A stretch of 64,000 nucleotides of DNA from JAYYZW01 sp965217605 (GCA_965217605.1 CBDCJB010000001.1:434001-498000), one strand, 5' to 3'; counted from the first letter of the stretch, positions 16,211-26,692 are shown. Made by a program: numbers and translations. The notes: generated by a model from the sequence alone, not told the origin.

Positions 16211-19200
16211 GTGTCGTTTGATGACGTTCTCGCAGCTGTTCGCGAATGCCTGGAAAGCGAACGACGAGTCGCCTATCGCGTGTTGAAGCGGCGCTTCGAA
16301 CTCGATGACGACGATATCGAGGACATCAAGGCGGACTTGATTGACGCGAAGTGCATAGCCCGCGACGAAGACGGGCGGGTGCTGGTGTGGATCGAGACCG
16401 ATGTTGACCAAGCACGGAGTAGCGGCGATTCGGCAAGGGAACCCGCTCCCGATACGGCGGATTGCCGTCTGATCACGGTCATGTTCTGCGACATCGTCGG
16501 CTCCACGGAGCTATCGGCGCGGTTCGACGCCGAGGAGCTCCGCGATATCGTTCGCCACTACCAAAACATCTGCGGCACGGTCATCACCGAGCACGACGGA
16601 CACATCGCACAATACCTCGGCGATGGATTGCTGATTTATTTCGGCTATCCGCGCGCACTCGAAGACGAAGCCGGTCTGGCGGTCCAAGCCGCGCTCGACA
16701 TACTCCAAGCGCTGGCCGACGATACTGTGCTACCCGAACGCGTCGGCGAACCTCTGCAGGTCCGCATCGGCATTCATACGGGATCGGTCGTGATCGGGCA
16801 GATGGGCGGCGACGCACATGCCGAACATCGCAGCGCGCGTGCAGTCCGCCGCGCGGCCGAGCGAGATCCTGATCACCGCCGACACGTTCCGGCTCGTCCA
16901 GGGCCTTTACGATTGCGAGCTGCTCGGCCCACACGTATTGAAAGGTGTGGCGCGTCCGCTCGAACTCTACAGCGTGCGTGGCGAGGGCACCGCAATCAAC
17001 AGGTTCGAGGTCACGCTCAGCACCGGGATGTTGACGCACTACGTCGGGCGGGAACAGGAGCTCGAGCTGCTGGGGCGGCACTGGGATGAAGCTAAAAGCG
17101 GTCGCGGGCAGGTCGTGCTGCTGAGCGGCGAAGCCGGGATCGGCAAGTCGCGGCTCGCGCAGGAATTCAAGAAGCACACGGGTGACGACGCCCGGCACAT
17201 CACACTGCGCTGCTCGCCGAATCACCAGAAAAGCGCGTACTACCCGCTGGTGCAGGTGCTGCAGCGGTTATTCGGCTTCGAGCGCGAGGACGCCGACGCA
17301 GAGCGGATCTCGAAGATCGAGCAGACGCTCGGCAATTATGCGTTCACGCGACCCGCGACGGCGCCCCTGCTCGCGTCCCTGCTCGCGCTCGAACATCCGG
17401 ATGCAGGTCGGGTCGAACCGTTCGATTCAGCGGCGCGCAAGCGGATGACGTTCGAGGCCGTCACGGCCTGGTTGCTCGAAGAGGCGTCGCAGAACCCGGT
17501 GTTTATGATCTGGGACGACGTACACTGGATGGATCCGTCGACGCATGAGCTCCTCGCGTTCTACATGGATCGCATACCCGGCTCGCCCACGTTGGCAGCA
17601 CTCGCATTCCGCTCCGATTATGCGCCACCCTGGACCCATCGCGCCTATCTGAGCCACTTGACACTCGGACGGCTTTCGGAGCCCGATATCGAATCTATCG
17701 TCAAGGATGTCGCCGCAAGTGAGTCGGTACCTGCGCCCATCGTGCAGGTCATCTCGGATAAGACCGACGGCGTACCGCTCTACGTCGAGGAGTTGACGAA
17801 AGCCGTTGTGGAGGCGGGGCTACTCGACGCGGCGAGCAGTGAACAAGAAGTAGATTCGCTGGGCGACCTCGCCATCCCGGCGACGCTGCAAGATTCGCTC
17901 GAGGCGCGCATCGACCGGTGCCCGATTGGGAAAGAGATCGCGCAATGGGGCGCCGTGATCGGACGGGAGTTCGGTCAGGCCCTACTTGAGTACCTCGTCT
18001 CCGATGAAGCGCGATTGGGGCGCGGCCTGGACGAACTACTCGACGCGGAACTCATCTATCGCAGCGGTACCCCGGACGATCCGAGGTACATCTTCAAGCA
18101 CGCGCTGATCCGCGACACGGCGTACGAATCCTTGCTGAATCGCAAGCGCCGCGCCCGCCACGCCGAGATCGCGGAAGTACTGGAGACGCACTTCACCGCG
18201 CTCGCCGAGCGCGAGCCCGAGCTGCTCGCCCATCACTTCACGGAAGCCGGCGATGAACAGCGCGCGGTCGAGAAGCTGTACGAAGCCGGAGCGCGTGCAG
18301 TCGAGCGTTCTGCGGACGCGATCGCGAATGCGCACCTGCAGCAAGCGCTTGAACTGATCGTCCGCCTGCCCGATACGCCCGAGCGCAGCCAACGCGAACT
18401 CGATATCCACATTCTGCTTGGGCCTCTGGAAGCCGCGTCGCGCGGTGCCGCCGCGCCCGAGGTCAAGGCCATATACACGCGCGCGCTTGAATTATGCGAG
18501 CGAGCGGGTGACGACGCGTCGCGCTTTCCGGCGTATTTCGGTCTTCGCCAACATTACCTCACGACATCGGATCTGAAATCCGCCCATGATATCGGGCGCA
18601 CCTTGTACGAGGCGGCCAAAACCAGCGGCAATGGCGAGTATCTACTCGAGGCGAACGTGGCGCTGATCGGCTCTCACCTTCAACGCGGAGAGATCACAGA
18701 AGTCGATCGTCACGTTGCTGAGGCGCTGGATCTCTACGATGCTGACTTTCATAGTAAACATGCCTACACCTACGGCGCAGAGCCCGGATCGCTTTGTCTC
18801 AGCATCAGTGCTGGAACCGCGTGGCAACGCGGTTTTCCGGACACATCAACCGCGCGGCTCGAGGAGGCACTCGCACTCGTCGACGACACCGGCCATCCGG
18901 CCAGCCGCGCCTATGTTTATCACGCCGCGGCTGAGATCTTCATCTGGCGCGAAGATCCCGAGCAGGTGAAAGTACACGCGGAGACTGTGCTCGATATCGC
19001 CGTTAAACACGGGTTTCCCTTCTGGCACGGAACTGGCCTTATACAACGAGGGTACGCGGAGGTCTGCCGCGGACCGCACCGAGGGCCTCGATGAGATGAA
19101 CGCCGGTATCAAGGTGCTCGAGCGCGCGACGTCCGTGCAGGAAGCTCGCGCGGGGGTGCTCTTTCCTTATATTTTAACGCTCCTGGCCGATGCTCACGGG

Positions 19201-19563
19201 CGCGCTGGCGACCCCGAACAAGGCCTTGCGCTACTGCCCGAAGCAATCGCGCTCATGGAAAAGGCCGGTGCTTGCCTTTACGACGCATTGCTGCATCGCG
19301 TGCGCGGTGACCTGCTGCTTCAAATGCAACTGCCTTCGGAAGCCGAAAAGTCACTTTGCCACGCAGTGCAGCTCGCTAGAGGGAAGGGCGCGTACGGATG
19401 GGAGTTTCGAGCCGCGCTGAGTCTCGCCGAGCTTTACCGCGCGCAGGGGCGGGTGGATGACGCCAGGCGGGAACTTGAAGAACGGCTTGCCGCTTTCACC
19501 GAGGGATTCGAAACTCGAGATCTACGCGAGGCGCAGCGCCTCATTGCGGAGATGGCCGCGTAA
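16211..19563 (+). pseudogene. Class III cyclase / AAA-ATPase / TPR signalling protein in three frames
   Basis: Three consecutive frames (16211 on, 16818 on, 19096 on) join into one protein. Piece 1 has an N-terminal helical domain and a class III nucleotidyl cyclase domain (MFCDIVGSTELSARF, YLGDGLLIYFG). Its frame ends at GGDAH, and piece 2 resumes with PNIAARVQ in another frame; the stretch usually found there (like EQLALGE in relatives) is missing, so bases were deleted near 16818. Piece 2 has an ATPase with Walker A GEAGIGKSRLA and Walker B MIWDDVHWMD, then helical repeats. A second shift near 19066-19075 separates piece 3 (C-terminal TPR-like). Such proteins are cytosolic signalling ATPases. 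Two breaks make function unlikely, although sequencing error cannot be excluded. Confidence 0.85.
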
Positions 19564-19568
19564 CAGGT

Positions 19569-20699
19569 TCAGCTTGCTTTGGCGAGAAATGCGGGTTCCG
19601 CATCCGGTTCGAGGTCCACAGCGGGACTATGACCGATCTTCTTCAGCTCCGGCATCACCGCTTTGGCAAACAGTTCGATATTGGCGTTCGCGATCTCCTC
19701 CGGCATGCCCGCGTAACTGAAGATCCCCATGAACGCGCTGCAGTCTGTGCGCGCATGGATGTCTTTGATCTTCTCGAGACACTGATCCGGCGTGCCCCAG
19801 ACCTGCAGGCTCATGAAAAATTCCGCCATTCCGTCGACGCCGACTTCGGCCGCGGTCTCCGTCAACACCTTGTAATACTCATAACCTTTAGTGCGCGCGA
19901 AGTGGTCGCTCTGCATTTCATAATGCTTCACAACCGAGCGCCAGTAACCGACGATATACCGATAGGCCATGTCCTTGGCCTTACCCGCGTCGCGGTCGCA
20001 CGCGACCCAGCCGGTGATCATTGGGCGCGGCGCGGGCACGCCCTGCATCTGTTTGAACAATTCGTTGTATTCGGCGAGCTCGGCGGCGTGCTCTTCCCAC
20101 GGCTTCTGCGGAATGATCAAAATGCCCACGCCCAACTTCGCCATGATGCGTGAGGATTCCGGCGAGATGGCGGCGGCATAGCTGCGGTTGCGAAACGACT
20201 TGAACGGCTCGGGACGCACGCGCGCTTTCGGTTGCTTGATGTATTTGCCGTCGTATTCGACGTAGCCTTGCTCGAGGCCCGCGAGCACCGCTTCGGCGGA
20301 TTCTACGAAACGCTCACGCGATTCATTCATGTCCACGCGCATTCCTTCGAACTCGACGCGCGCCAACCCGCGCCCGATCCCGAAGATGACGCGGCCATCG
20401 GTCATGCAATCGAGCATCGCGATCTTCTCGGCGACGCGCATGGGGTCGTTCCAGGGCAGCACCACCACCATCGTACCGAGCTTCACCGTTTTGCACGCGG
20501 CGCCGACCGCCGCGAGGAACTGCGGTACGTCCGGATTCATCGTGTAGTCGGTAAAATGGTGTTCCACGCCCCACACCGATTCGAAGCCGAGGGACTCGGC
20601 GCGCATCGCGATCGCGAGGTCCTTCTTATACACGTCGTAATCGCTGACGCCGTGGTCACGGTCAGGATTCTGAAAGGTCGCACTCATTCCTACATGCAT
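19569..20699 (-). CDS. LLM-class flavin-dependent oxidoreductase
   Basis: A 376-residue luciferase-like oxidoreductase. Seen: RAESLGFESVWGVEHHFTDY (about 33-52), LGTMVVVLPWNDPMRVAEKI, DCMTDGRVIFGIGRGLARVEF and, late in the protein, VWGTPDQCLEKIKDI, all typical of the bacterial luciferase-like TIM barrel. FMN or F420 use is not decidable. It is the last gene of a minus-strand operon with an acyl-CoA dehydrogenase and a crotonase (22-bp and 11-bp gaps), suggesting a step in acyl or terpenoid-like chain oxidation. Its 3' end is five bases from that of the cyclase pseudogene. Confidence 0.9.
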   Translation of the reverse strand: MHVGMSATFQNPDRDHGVSDYDVYKKDLAIAMRAESLGFESVWGVEHHFTDYTMNPDVPQFLAAVGAACKTVKLGTMVVVLPWNDPMRVAEKIAMLDCMTDGRVIFGIGRGLARVEFEGMRVDMNESRERFVESAEAVLAGLEQGYVEYDGKYIKQPKARVRPEPFKSFRNRSYAAAISPESSRIMAKLGVGILIIPQKPWEEHAAELAEYNELFKQMQGVPAPRPMITGWVACDRDAGKAKDMAYRYIVGYWRSVVKHYEMQSDHFARTKGYEYYKVLTETAAEVGVDGMAEFFMSLQVWGTPDQCLEKIKDIHARTDCSAFMGIFSYAGMPEEIANANIELFAKAVMPELKKIGHSPAVDLEPDAEPAFLAKAS

Positions 20700-20721
20700 C
20701 GCGTAATCCTCATAATAAAGC

Positions 20722-21897
20722 TCAGTAACTTCGCGGCATCCCCAGCGTATGCTGCGCGACGAAGTTCAAAATCATCTCTTCGGATATCGGCGCGAACCGA
20801 AATAGCCGTTGATCCCGCCACAGCCGTTCCAAATGGGACTCCTTAGCGTAACCCATTCCGCCCAAGGTCTGCATCGCCTGTATCGTCGCTTTGTCGCACG
20901 CCTGTGAGGCGAGGAGCTTCGCCAGATTGGATTCCGTGCCGTAGGGCTCGCCGGCATCGCAGAGCGCGGCCGCCTTGTAGTTCATCGTCCGCGCGCATTG
21001 GATCTCTGCGTAAGCCTGCGCCAGCGGGAACTGAATCGCTTGGTAACTACTGATTGGCTTGCCCGCGAAGACCTTGCGATCGTTGGCGTACTCGACCGCA
21101 AGTTCAATCGCCAGTTCGGCAGCACCGACCAGGCCCGCCGTCGTCACGATGCGTTCGGTGTTCAAGACGTCGAGCAGAGGTTTCCAGCCTTTGTCCACCT
21201 CGGCGATTAATTCCGTCGGTTCGACGTAGACATCGTCGAAGAAAATCAAGCTCGAATCGAGCGTATTCGTGCCGAGTTTCTCGATGGGCGTGTGGGTCAG
21301 GCCTTCACGCTCGACGTCGATTAAAAAAAGCGTGATGCCGTCCGTCTTGCGCTGCACTTCGTCGGGTTTTTTGGTGCGGGCGACGACCAGAATCTTCTGC
21401 GAGGACGCGGTGCCGGTGATCCAGTGCTTCTTACCGTTCAATCGCCAGCCGTCCCCGTCCTCAACGGCAAACGTCTGCACTTCGATCGAATTCGTACCCG
21501 CATCGGGCTCGGTCAGGCCCATGCAGCAGATGAGATCGCCGCTGATCAGAGGCGGCAGCAGTTCGGCGCGCATGGGTTCCGGGCCGTACTGGTTGATCGC
21601 GACGCCGCCGAAGATCGGATTGAGCATGAACAGCTGCCCGATGGTGCTGCCGCCGCCGCCCTTCGCAAGCTGCTCGATGCCGAGCGCCATCTCCACCATG
21701 CCGAGGCCGCTGCCGCCGAATTCTTCCGGCAGGGTGACGCCGCCGATGCCGACGTCGCAGACTTCCTTCCAGAAGTCCATCGGAAACGCCTTGGCGGTAT
21801 CCTGTTCGCGCCAGTAATCGAGGCCGTACTTCTCACCGACCCGGCGCGCAGTCTCGCACAGCATGCGTTGTTCTTCTGAAAGCGAGAAATCCATCAC
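20722..21897 (-). CDS. Acyl-CoA dehydrogenase
   Basis: A 391-residue FAD enzyme (two adjacent ATGs, 21897 and 21894). Seen: CCMGLTEPDAGTNSIEVQT, the FAD/substrate signature; GKKHWITGTASSQ; and QTLGGMGYAKESHLERLWRD near the C-terminus. The usual YEGT motif carrying the catalytic Glu of short/medium-chain enzymes is absent; the equivalent region reads FRFAPISEEM, as in a FadE-like subgroup ending LGMPRSY. It oxidises an acyl-CoA to the 2-enoyl-CoA; chain specificity is unknown. It lies between a crotonase and an LLM gene in one operon. Confidence 0.93.
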   Translation of the reverse strand: MMDFSLSEEQRMLCETARRVGEKYGLDYWREQDTAKAFPMDFWKEVCDVGIGGVTLPEEFGGSGLGMVEMALGIEQLAKGGGGSTIGQLFMLNPIFGGVAINQYGPEPMRAELLPPLISGDLICCMGLTEPDAGTNSIEVQTFAVEDGDGWRLNGKKHWITGTASSQKILVVARTKKPDEVQRKTDGITLFLIDVEREGLTHTPIEKLGTNTLDSSLIFFDDVYVEPTELIAEVDKGWKPLLDVLNTERIVTTAGLVGAAELAIELAVEYANDRKVFAGKPISSYQAIQFPLAQAYAEIQCARTMNYKAAALCDAGEPYGTESNLAKLLASQACDKATIQAMQTLGGMGYAKESHLERLWRDQRLFRFAPISEEMILNFVAQHTLGMPRSY

Positions 21898-21908
21898 TAA
21901 TCCTCCGG

Positions 21909-22694
21909 TTACCGACCCCGAAAATCAGGCGCACGCTTTTCCAGGAACGCACCGCAACCCTCGTGGGCGTCATCCGCATCGAACGCTAGGCTGATCATCG
22001 CCTGCTCGTATTGCAAGGCTGCCGGCAAGGGCATGTCGCCGCCGTGCACGAGCGTGCGTTTCAGGAGTTTCAGGGTGAGCGGTGACTTGGTGCTGATCTT
22101 GGTCGCGATCTCGGTGACCTTCGCACGCAGTTCATCGCGCGGCACGACGTGGTTCACGAGGCCATAGCTCAGCGCTTCGCTTGCTGTGATCTGATCGCCC
22201 GTGAACATGAGCTCCTTCGCGCGGCAGGGCGGGATCTGGCGGATCATGCGCTGGGTTCCGCCGGCGCCCGGAAAGATCCCGAGGGTGATCTCCGGCACAC
22301 CCAGACGCGCTTCCTCCGCAACGATGCGGATATCGGTCGCGAGGACGAGCTCGGTACCGCCGCCCAAGGCCCAGCCGTTGACCGCGGCGATCGTCGGTTT
22401 GTCGATCGTTTCCAGTCGGCGCAGCACGCGGTGGATCACTTCCGCGAATTCCTGATAGTGAGCGAGGCCCTGGCGCGAATTCAAGTCCGCGATATCACCC
22501 CCCGCGACGAAGGCGCGCTCGCCGGCGCCGGTCAGGATGACGACACGGATCTGGTCATTGTCCGCGGCACGCCCAAGCGCATCATCCAGCTTGTTCAAAG
22601 TCGGCACATCGAGCGCGTTCAACGTGTCCGGACGGTTGATGGTGATCCAGGCGTGGTACCCGTCGATCTCGAATGTGATGCTGTCTGCGCTCAT
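21909..22694 (-). CDS. Enoyl-CoA hydratase (crotonase family)
   Basis: A 261-residue crotonase. The oxyanion-hole and catalytic region is seen: GAGERAFVAGGDIADL, then ALGGGTELVLATD with the first catalytic Glu position and GVPEITLGIFPGAGGTQRM with the second, so both hydratase glutamates are present. It hydrates a 2-enoyl-CoA to the 3-hydroxyacyl-CoA. It ends LEKRAPDFRGR, the common C-terminus of this group. First gene of the minus-strand operon with the acyl-CoA dehydrogenase and LLM oxidoreductase. Confidence 0.95.
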   Translation of the reverse strand: MSADSITFEIDGYHAWITINRPDTLNALDVPTLNKLDDALGRAADNDQIRVVILTGAGERAFVAGGDIADLNSRQGLAHYQEFAEVIHRVLRRLETIDKPTIAAVNGWALGGGTELVLATDIRIVAEEARLGVPEITLGIFPGAGGTQRMIRQIPPCRAKELMFTGDQITASEALSYGLVNHVVPRDELRAKVTEIATKISTKSPLTLKLLKRTLVHGGDMPLPAALQYEQAMISLAFDADDAHEGCGAFLEKRAPDFRGR

Positions 22695-22826
22695 GGTTTC
22701 CCCTCGGCTGTTGGCCCTGCCAGTTTAGCGGCACAGCGTTCACTGTCCATCGCCAAACATCGCCCCCGTGCTACGATCGGAAGTCCCGTATCTGTTCCCG
22801 ATCACCCATCAACCGAGATTTTGCCT
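22695..22826. promoter_or_regulatory. Divergent promoter region between crotonase and CaiB operons
   Basis: A 132-bp gap between two divergent catabolic operons. GAGGGGAAACC lies upstream of the crotonase start on the minus strand. No clear palindrome or promoter boxes were identified. Confidence 0.45.
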
Positions 22827-24011
22827 ATGTCCGCACCTAACGTCCTCGACGGCATTCGTGTGATCGACTTCTCCCGCTATATCGCGGGTCCCTATTGCGC
22901 CACGCTGCTCGGCTACCTCGGCGCGGACGTCATCCGCGTCGAAAAACCGGGCGGCGCCGAGGATCGCTTCGTCGCGCCGGTCGCCGATACCAGCAGCGGC
23001 GTCTTCATGACGACGGGTTGCAATAAGCGCAGCGTGTGCCTGAATCTCAAACACGAGCAAGCCAGCGCGGTCATTACGCGCCTCGTGGAGAGCGCCGATG
23101 TGGTCGTCGTCAATATGCCGCCCGCGGTTCTGGAGCGCATGGGCCTCGATTACGTGAGTCTCTGCGCGATCAAACCGGACATCATCCTCACCACGCAGAC
23201 CTGTTATGGCCACGACGGGCCGTGGCGCAACCGCGGCGGCTTCGACGGCATCGCGCAGGTGATGTCGGGCGCGGCCTTCATGACGGGACAACCGGACGAG
23301 CCGGCGCGCGCCGCCGCGCCGTATGTGGACTTCGGCACGGCCGCGCTGGGCGCGCTGGGCACGGTTTCAGCGCTTTATCATCGCCAGCAGACGGGGCAGG
23401 GCCAGCACGTGCAGGCGGCGTTGTTGCAAACGGCGCTCACGTGGTTCAGTCCAGCCCTGATCGAACAGGCGGTACTCGGCGTCAATCGCGCGCCGAGCGG
23501 CAATCGCGGGCAGACGAGCGCGCCGAACGACATCTTTGCTACGCGCGACGGCCACGTCATACAGATGGTCGTCGGCAAGGGTTTCTTCACGCGCATCGCG
23601 CAGGTGATCGGCGCGGATGAATGGGTCGATAATCCCGCGTTCGCGACCGACGAGCAGCGCGGCGACCGGCGCGACGAGATCTGTGAGCGGGTGGCGGCCT
23701 GGTGCGCCGAACGCAGCACCGATGACATCGTCGAGATCCTGGCCGAAGTCGGGGTGCCGTGCGGCCCGGTCCTCGGCTTGGATGCAGCACGCACGCACCC
23801 TCAAGTCGAAGCGATGAAATTTTTCGGCGCGGTAGACTACCCGGACTGCGCTGCGAGCGCACCGAGTCCACGCTTTCCACTCAGTATGTCCGCGATCGAT
23901 CCGCCGCACGAGCGCCCGCCCTTGATCGGCGAGCATACTGATCAGGTCTTGAGCGAACTCGGCTATTCGGCGGACGAGATCCAAACGCTGCAGCGCTCCG
24001 GCGTCACTTGA
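22827..24011 (+). CDS. CaiB/BaiF-type CoA-transferase
   Basis: A 394-residue family III CoA-transferase. The longer open frame beginning at 22149 is antisense to the crotonase, so the start is the ATG at 22827, giving MSAPNVLDGIRVIDFSRYIAGP. Seen: LLGYLGADVIRVEKPGG, TTGCNKRSVCLNL, and YVDFGTAALGALG with the Asp that forms the acyl-anhydride intermediate. Members move CoA between carboxylic acids. It heads a plus-strand run with an HMG-CoA-synthase-like protein, thiolase, acyl-CoA dehydrogenase and acyl-CoA ligase, so it probably activates the pathway substrate. Confidence 0.94.
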   Translation: MSAPNVLDGIRVIDFSRYIAGPYCATLLGYLGADVIRVEKPGGAEDRFVAPVADTSSGVFMTTGCNKRSVCLNLKHEQASAVITRLVESADVVVVNMPPAVLERMGLDYVSLCAIKPDIILTTQTCYGHDGPWRNRGGFDGIAQVMSGAAFMTGQPDEPARAAAPYVDFGTAALGALGTVSALYHRQQTGQGQHVQAALLQTALTWFSPALIEQAVLGVNRAPSGNRGQTSAPNDIFATRDGHVIQMVVGKGFFTRIAQVIGADEWVDNPAFATDEQRGDRRDEICERVAAWCAERSTDDIVEILAEVGVPCGPVLGLDAARTHPQVEAMKFFGAVDYPDCAASAPSPRFPLSMSAIDPPHERPPLIGEHTDQVLSELGYSADEIQTLQRSGVT

Positions 24012-24035
24012 ATATCGATACAAAACGAAAACTCA

Positions 24036-25463
24036 ATGACTAAGGGAATCCTGTCTTACGGCGCTTACGTGCCGGCGCTGCGCTTGTCGCGCGAGGCGAT
24101 CTTCGACGCCGTCGGCTGGGCGGTGCCGGGATTGCGCGGGCTGGCGGCAGGCGAGCGGGCGGTCGCCAATTGGGACGAAGACGCCGTGACTTTGGCCGTG
24201 GAAGCGGGACGGGACTGCATGGCGGGTATCGACGCCGCGGTCGCGCAACTCAATCTCGCGTCGACCACGCTACCCTTTGCGGATCGCAGCAACAGCGGCA
24301 TCGCCGCGGATGCCCTGTTGCTGGACAACCCCATCGTCACCGCGGATCTCACCGGCAGCCGCCGCGCGGCGACGAGCGCGCTGGTAACCGTGTCGCAAAG
24401 CTCGGCGACGACCTTGTTACTCGCCAGTGATTGCCGTGACACACAACCGGGCAGCGCGCAGGAGATGCGCTATGGTCACGGTGCGGCGGCGTTTTTGATG
24501 GGCGAGGGCGACGTAGTTGCGGAATTTATCGCGAGCGCCTCTCACCATGAAGATCTAGTCGATCAATACCGCGCTGCAGACGCTGACTACGATTACGCTT
24601 TGGAAGAACGCTGGGTGCGCGAAGAGGGGTACCTCAAGATCGTGCCGGCGGTCATCGAAGAAGTATCAGCCGCCGCCGGCGTCGCCGTCGGCGACATTGA
24701 ACACGTCGTGCTGAATGCCCCGACCGGCGCGGTGCGCGCTCTATCGAAACGCCTCGACATCGACAGCAAGCGATTCGTCGACTCGCTGGCCGGCACGTGC
24801 GGCGATTGCGGATCGGCGCACCCGCTCATTATGCTGGCCCTGGCGCTGTCGAACGCAGCGCCCGGCGATCGCATTCTGGTGATCGGTTTCGGCCAAGGCG
24901 CGGACGCCATATTGCTGCAAGCAACGCCCAAGTTGACCGCCATCCAGGCGGGCCGCGGCCCACAACGTTACCTCGAGCGCCGCCGACCGACCGACAAATA
25001 CACGTATTTCTTAGCCCTTCGAAATCGGATCGCGATCGACTTCGGTTTGCGATCCGAGCGCGACAATCGCACCGCGCTGTCGGCGTATTATCGCAAGCGC
25101 GGCGATATCACCTCGATGCTCGGCGGCCGCTGCCGCGAGTGCAACACGCTGCAATATCCGCGCAGTCTGATCTGCGTGAAGTGCAACGCACAGGATTCCC
25201 AGGCGCCCGAATGCATGTCGGGTCTGATTGGCCGGGTGAAGTCATTCACCGAGGACTGGTTGGCGTATACGCCTTCACCTCCGATCATCTACGGCCACGT
25301 GGAATTTGCGGACGGGGCGAATATCATGTTGGAATTCACGGACTTCGACCCGGGCCAAGTGCAGGTCGGAGATGCGGTACGGTTGGTCTTTCGCATCAAG
25401 GATTTGGATGCACAACGGAATTTCCGCCGTTATTTCTGGAAACCGGCGCCTTTACTCGATTAG
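24036..25463 (+). CDS. HMG-CoA-synthase-like protein fused to DUF35 zinc ribbon/OB domain
   Basis: A 475-residue two-part protein. Residues 1 to about 330 have the thiolase-like fold of the 3-hydroxy-3-methylglutaryl-CoA synthase group (ILSYGAYVPALRLSRE at the start, HPLIMLALALSNAAPGDRIL late). The C-terminal part has a four-Cys zinc ribbon (CREC...CVKC, 10 residues apart) and an OB fold typical of DUF35. Where HMG-CoA synthases carry the catalytic Cys, this protein reads ADLTGSRRAATSAL and has no Cys. It is directly upstream of an SCP2-type thiolase, the usual partner of DUF35 proteins. Inference: structural or acyl-transfer partner of that thiolase, or an aldolase-type complex. Confidence 0.87.
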   Translation: MTKGILSYGAYVPALRLSREAIFDAVGWAVPGLRGLAAGERAVANWDEDAVTLAVEAGRDCMAGIDAAVAQLNLASTTLPFADRSNSGIAADALLLDNPIVTADLTGSRRAATSALVTVSQSSATTLLLASDCRDTQPGSAQEMRYGHGAAAFLMGEGDVVAEFIASASHHEDLVDQYRAADADYDYALEERWVREEGYLKIVPAVIEEVSAAAGVAVGDIEHVVLNAPTGAVRALSKRLDIDSKRFVDSLAGTCGDCGSAHPLIMLALALSNAAPGDRILVIGFGQGADAILLQATPKLTAIQAGRGPQRYLERRRPTDKYTYFLALRNRIAIDFGLRSERDNRTALSAYYRKRGDITSMLGGRCRECNTLQYPRSLICVKCNAQDSQAPECMSGLIGRVKSFTEDWLAYTPSPPIIYGHVEFADGANIMLEFTDFDPGQVQVGDAVRLVFRIKDLDAQRNFRRYFWKPAPLLD

Positions 25464-25473
25464 GAGACACACC

Positions 25474-26676
25474 ATGGCAACAGGCATCAAAGACAAAGTC
25501 GCGATCATCGGCATGGGCTGCAGCAAGTTCGGTGAGCGCTGGGATTGCGGGCCTGAAGAATTGATCGTCGAAGCCTTTACCGAGGCGCTGGCGGACGCCA
25601 AGGTCGAGCGTGAGGACATCGAGATGGGCTGGTTGGGCTTGTACTTCCAGGAACAGAGCGCGGGTAAGTCCGCGCTGCCCTTGAGCTTGTCGCTGCGCCT
25701 CCCGAACATTCCGGTCACGCGCGTGGAAAACATGTGTGCGACGGGTACCGAGGCCCTGCGCGGTGCGGTGTACGCGGTGGCCGCCGGCGCGTGTGACATC
25801 GCGCTTGCCGTGGGTGTGGAAAAACTAAAGGACACGGGCTACGGCGGTTTGCCGGAGCGCAGTAAAGGCGCCTTCGACGACATGTGGCTGCCCAATGCCT
25901 CCGCTCCGGGGTCGTTCGCACAACTGGCGAGCGCCTATGTCTCCAAGCACGAGTACGAGATGGACGATCTCAAGCGCGCCATGGCGCATATCTCGTGCAA
26001 GAGCCACGCCAACGGTGCGCTCAATCCCAAAGCGCATCTGCAAAAAGAGATCACCGAGGACCAGGCTTTGAACGCGCCGATGGTGGCCTATCCGCTGGGA
26101 CTCTACGACTGCTGTGGCGTGAGCGATGGCGCGGCTTGCGCGATCGTCACCAGTGTCGAGAAGGCGCGCGACTTAGGAATCAAGGACATGGTCACGGTCA
26201 AGGCCATGCAGCTCGCACCCAGCAACGGGCTCGAGATGTCGAGCACCGATTGGGACGGCAGCTACCTGCTCACCACGCGCATCGCCGCGGAGCGCGCCTA
26301 TAAAGAGGCAGGTATCACCGATCCACGCAAGGAGCTCGATATGACCGAGGTGCACGATTGCTTTTCGATCACCGAGCTCGTTGTCATGGAGGATCTTCAC
26401 CTGTCGGAGGAAGGCTGCGCGATCAGCGACGTATTGGATGGGCACTACGACCGTGACGGCGCAGTGCCGTGCCAGATCGACGGTGGGCTCAAGTGTTTCG
26501 GCCATCCCATCGGCGCGAGCGGCTTGCGTATGGCCTATGAGATTTATTTACAGCTCCTGGGGCGCGCCGATCAACGCCAACTCGACAGTCCTTCCGTAGG
26601 CTTGACGCACAATCTTGGCGGTCAGCCCTTCCGGAACGTGGCGAGCGTTTCGGTATTCGGATTGCACGCGGCTTGA
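25474..26676 (+). CDS. SCP2-type thiolase (acetyl-CoA acetyltransferase family)
   Basis: A 400-residue thiolase. The open frame extends upstream, but ATG 25474, preceded by TAGGAGAC, gives the proper N-terminus (KVAIIGMGCSKFGERWD). Seen: nucleophilic Cys in VENMCATGTEAL, the EVHDCFSITEL block, and KCFGHPIGASGLRM with the catalytic His. Such thiolases cleave 3-oxoacyl-CoA or, with a DUF35 partner, branched or steroid-side-chain type substrates. It starts ten bases after the HMG-CoA-synthase-like/DUF35 gene, so the two probably form a complex. Confidence 0.93.
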   Translation: MATGIKDKVAIIGMGCSKFGERWDCGPEELIVEAFTEALADAKVEREDIEMGWLGLYFQEQSAGKSALPLSLSLRLPNIPVTRVENMCATGTEALRGAVYAVAAGACDIALAVGVEKLKDTGYGGLPERSKGAFDDMWLPNASAPGSFAQLASAYVSKHEYEMDDLKRAMAHISCKSHANGALNPKAHLQKEITEDQALNAPMVAYPLGLYDCCGVSDGAACAIVTSVEKARDLGIKDMVTVKAMQLAPSNGLEMSSTDWDGSYLLTTRIAAERAYKEAGITDPRKELDMTEVHDCFSITELVVMEDLHLSEEGCAISDVLDGHYDRDGAVPCQIDGGLKCFGHPIGASGLRMAYEIYLQLLGRADQRQLDSPSVGLTHNLGGQPFRNVASVSVFGLHAA

Positions 26677-26692
26677 ACGGCGTCGAGACACC

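Noticed and set aside
22149..22826. N-terminal extension of the CaiB frame
   Set aside because: It overlaps the crotonase gene on the other strand; the conserved CaiB N-terminus begins at 22827.
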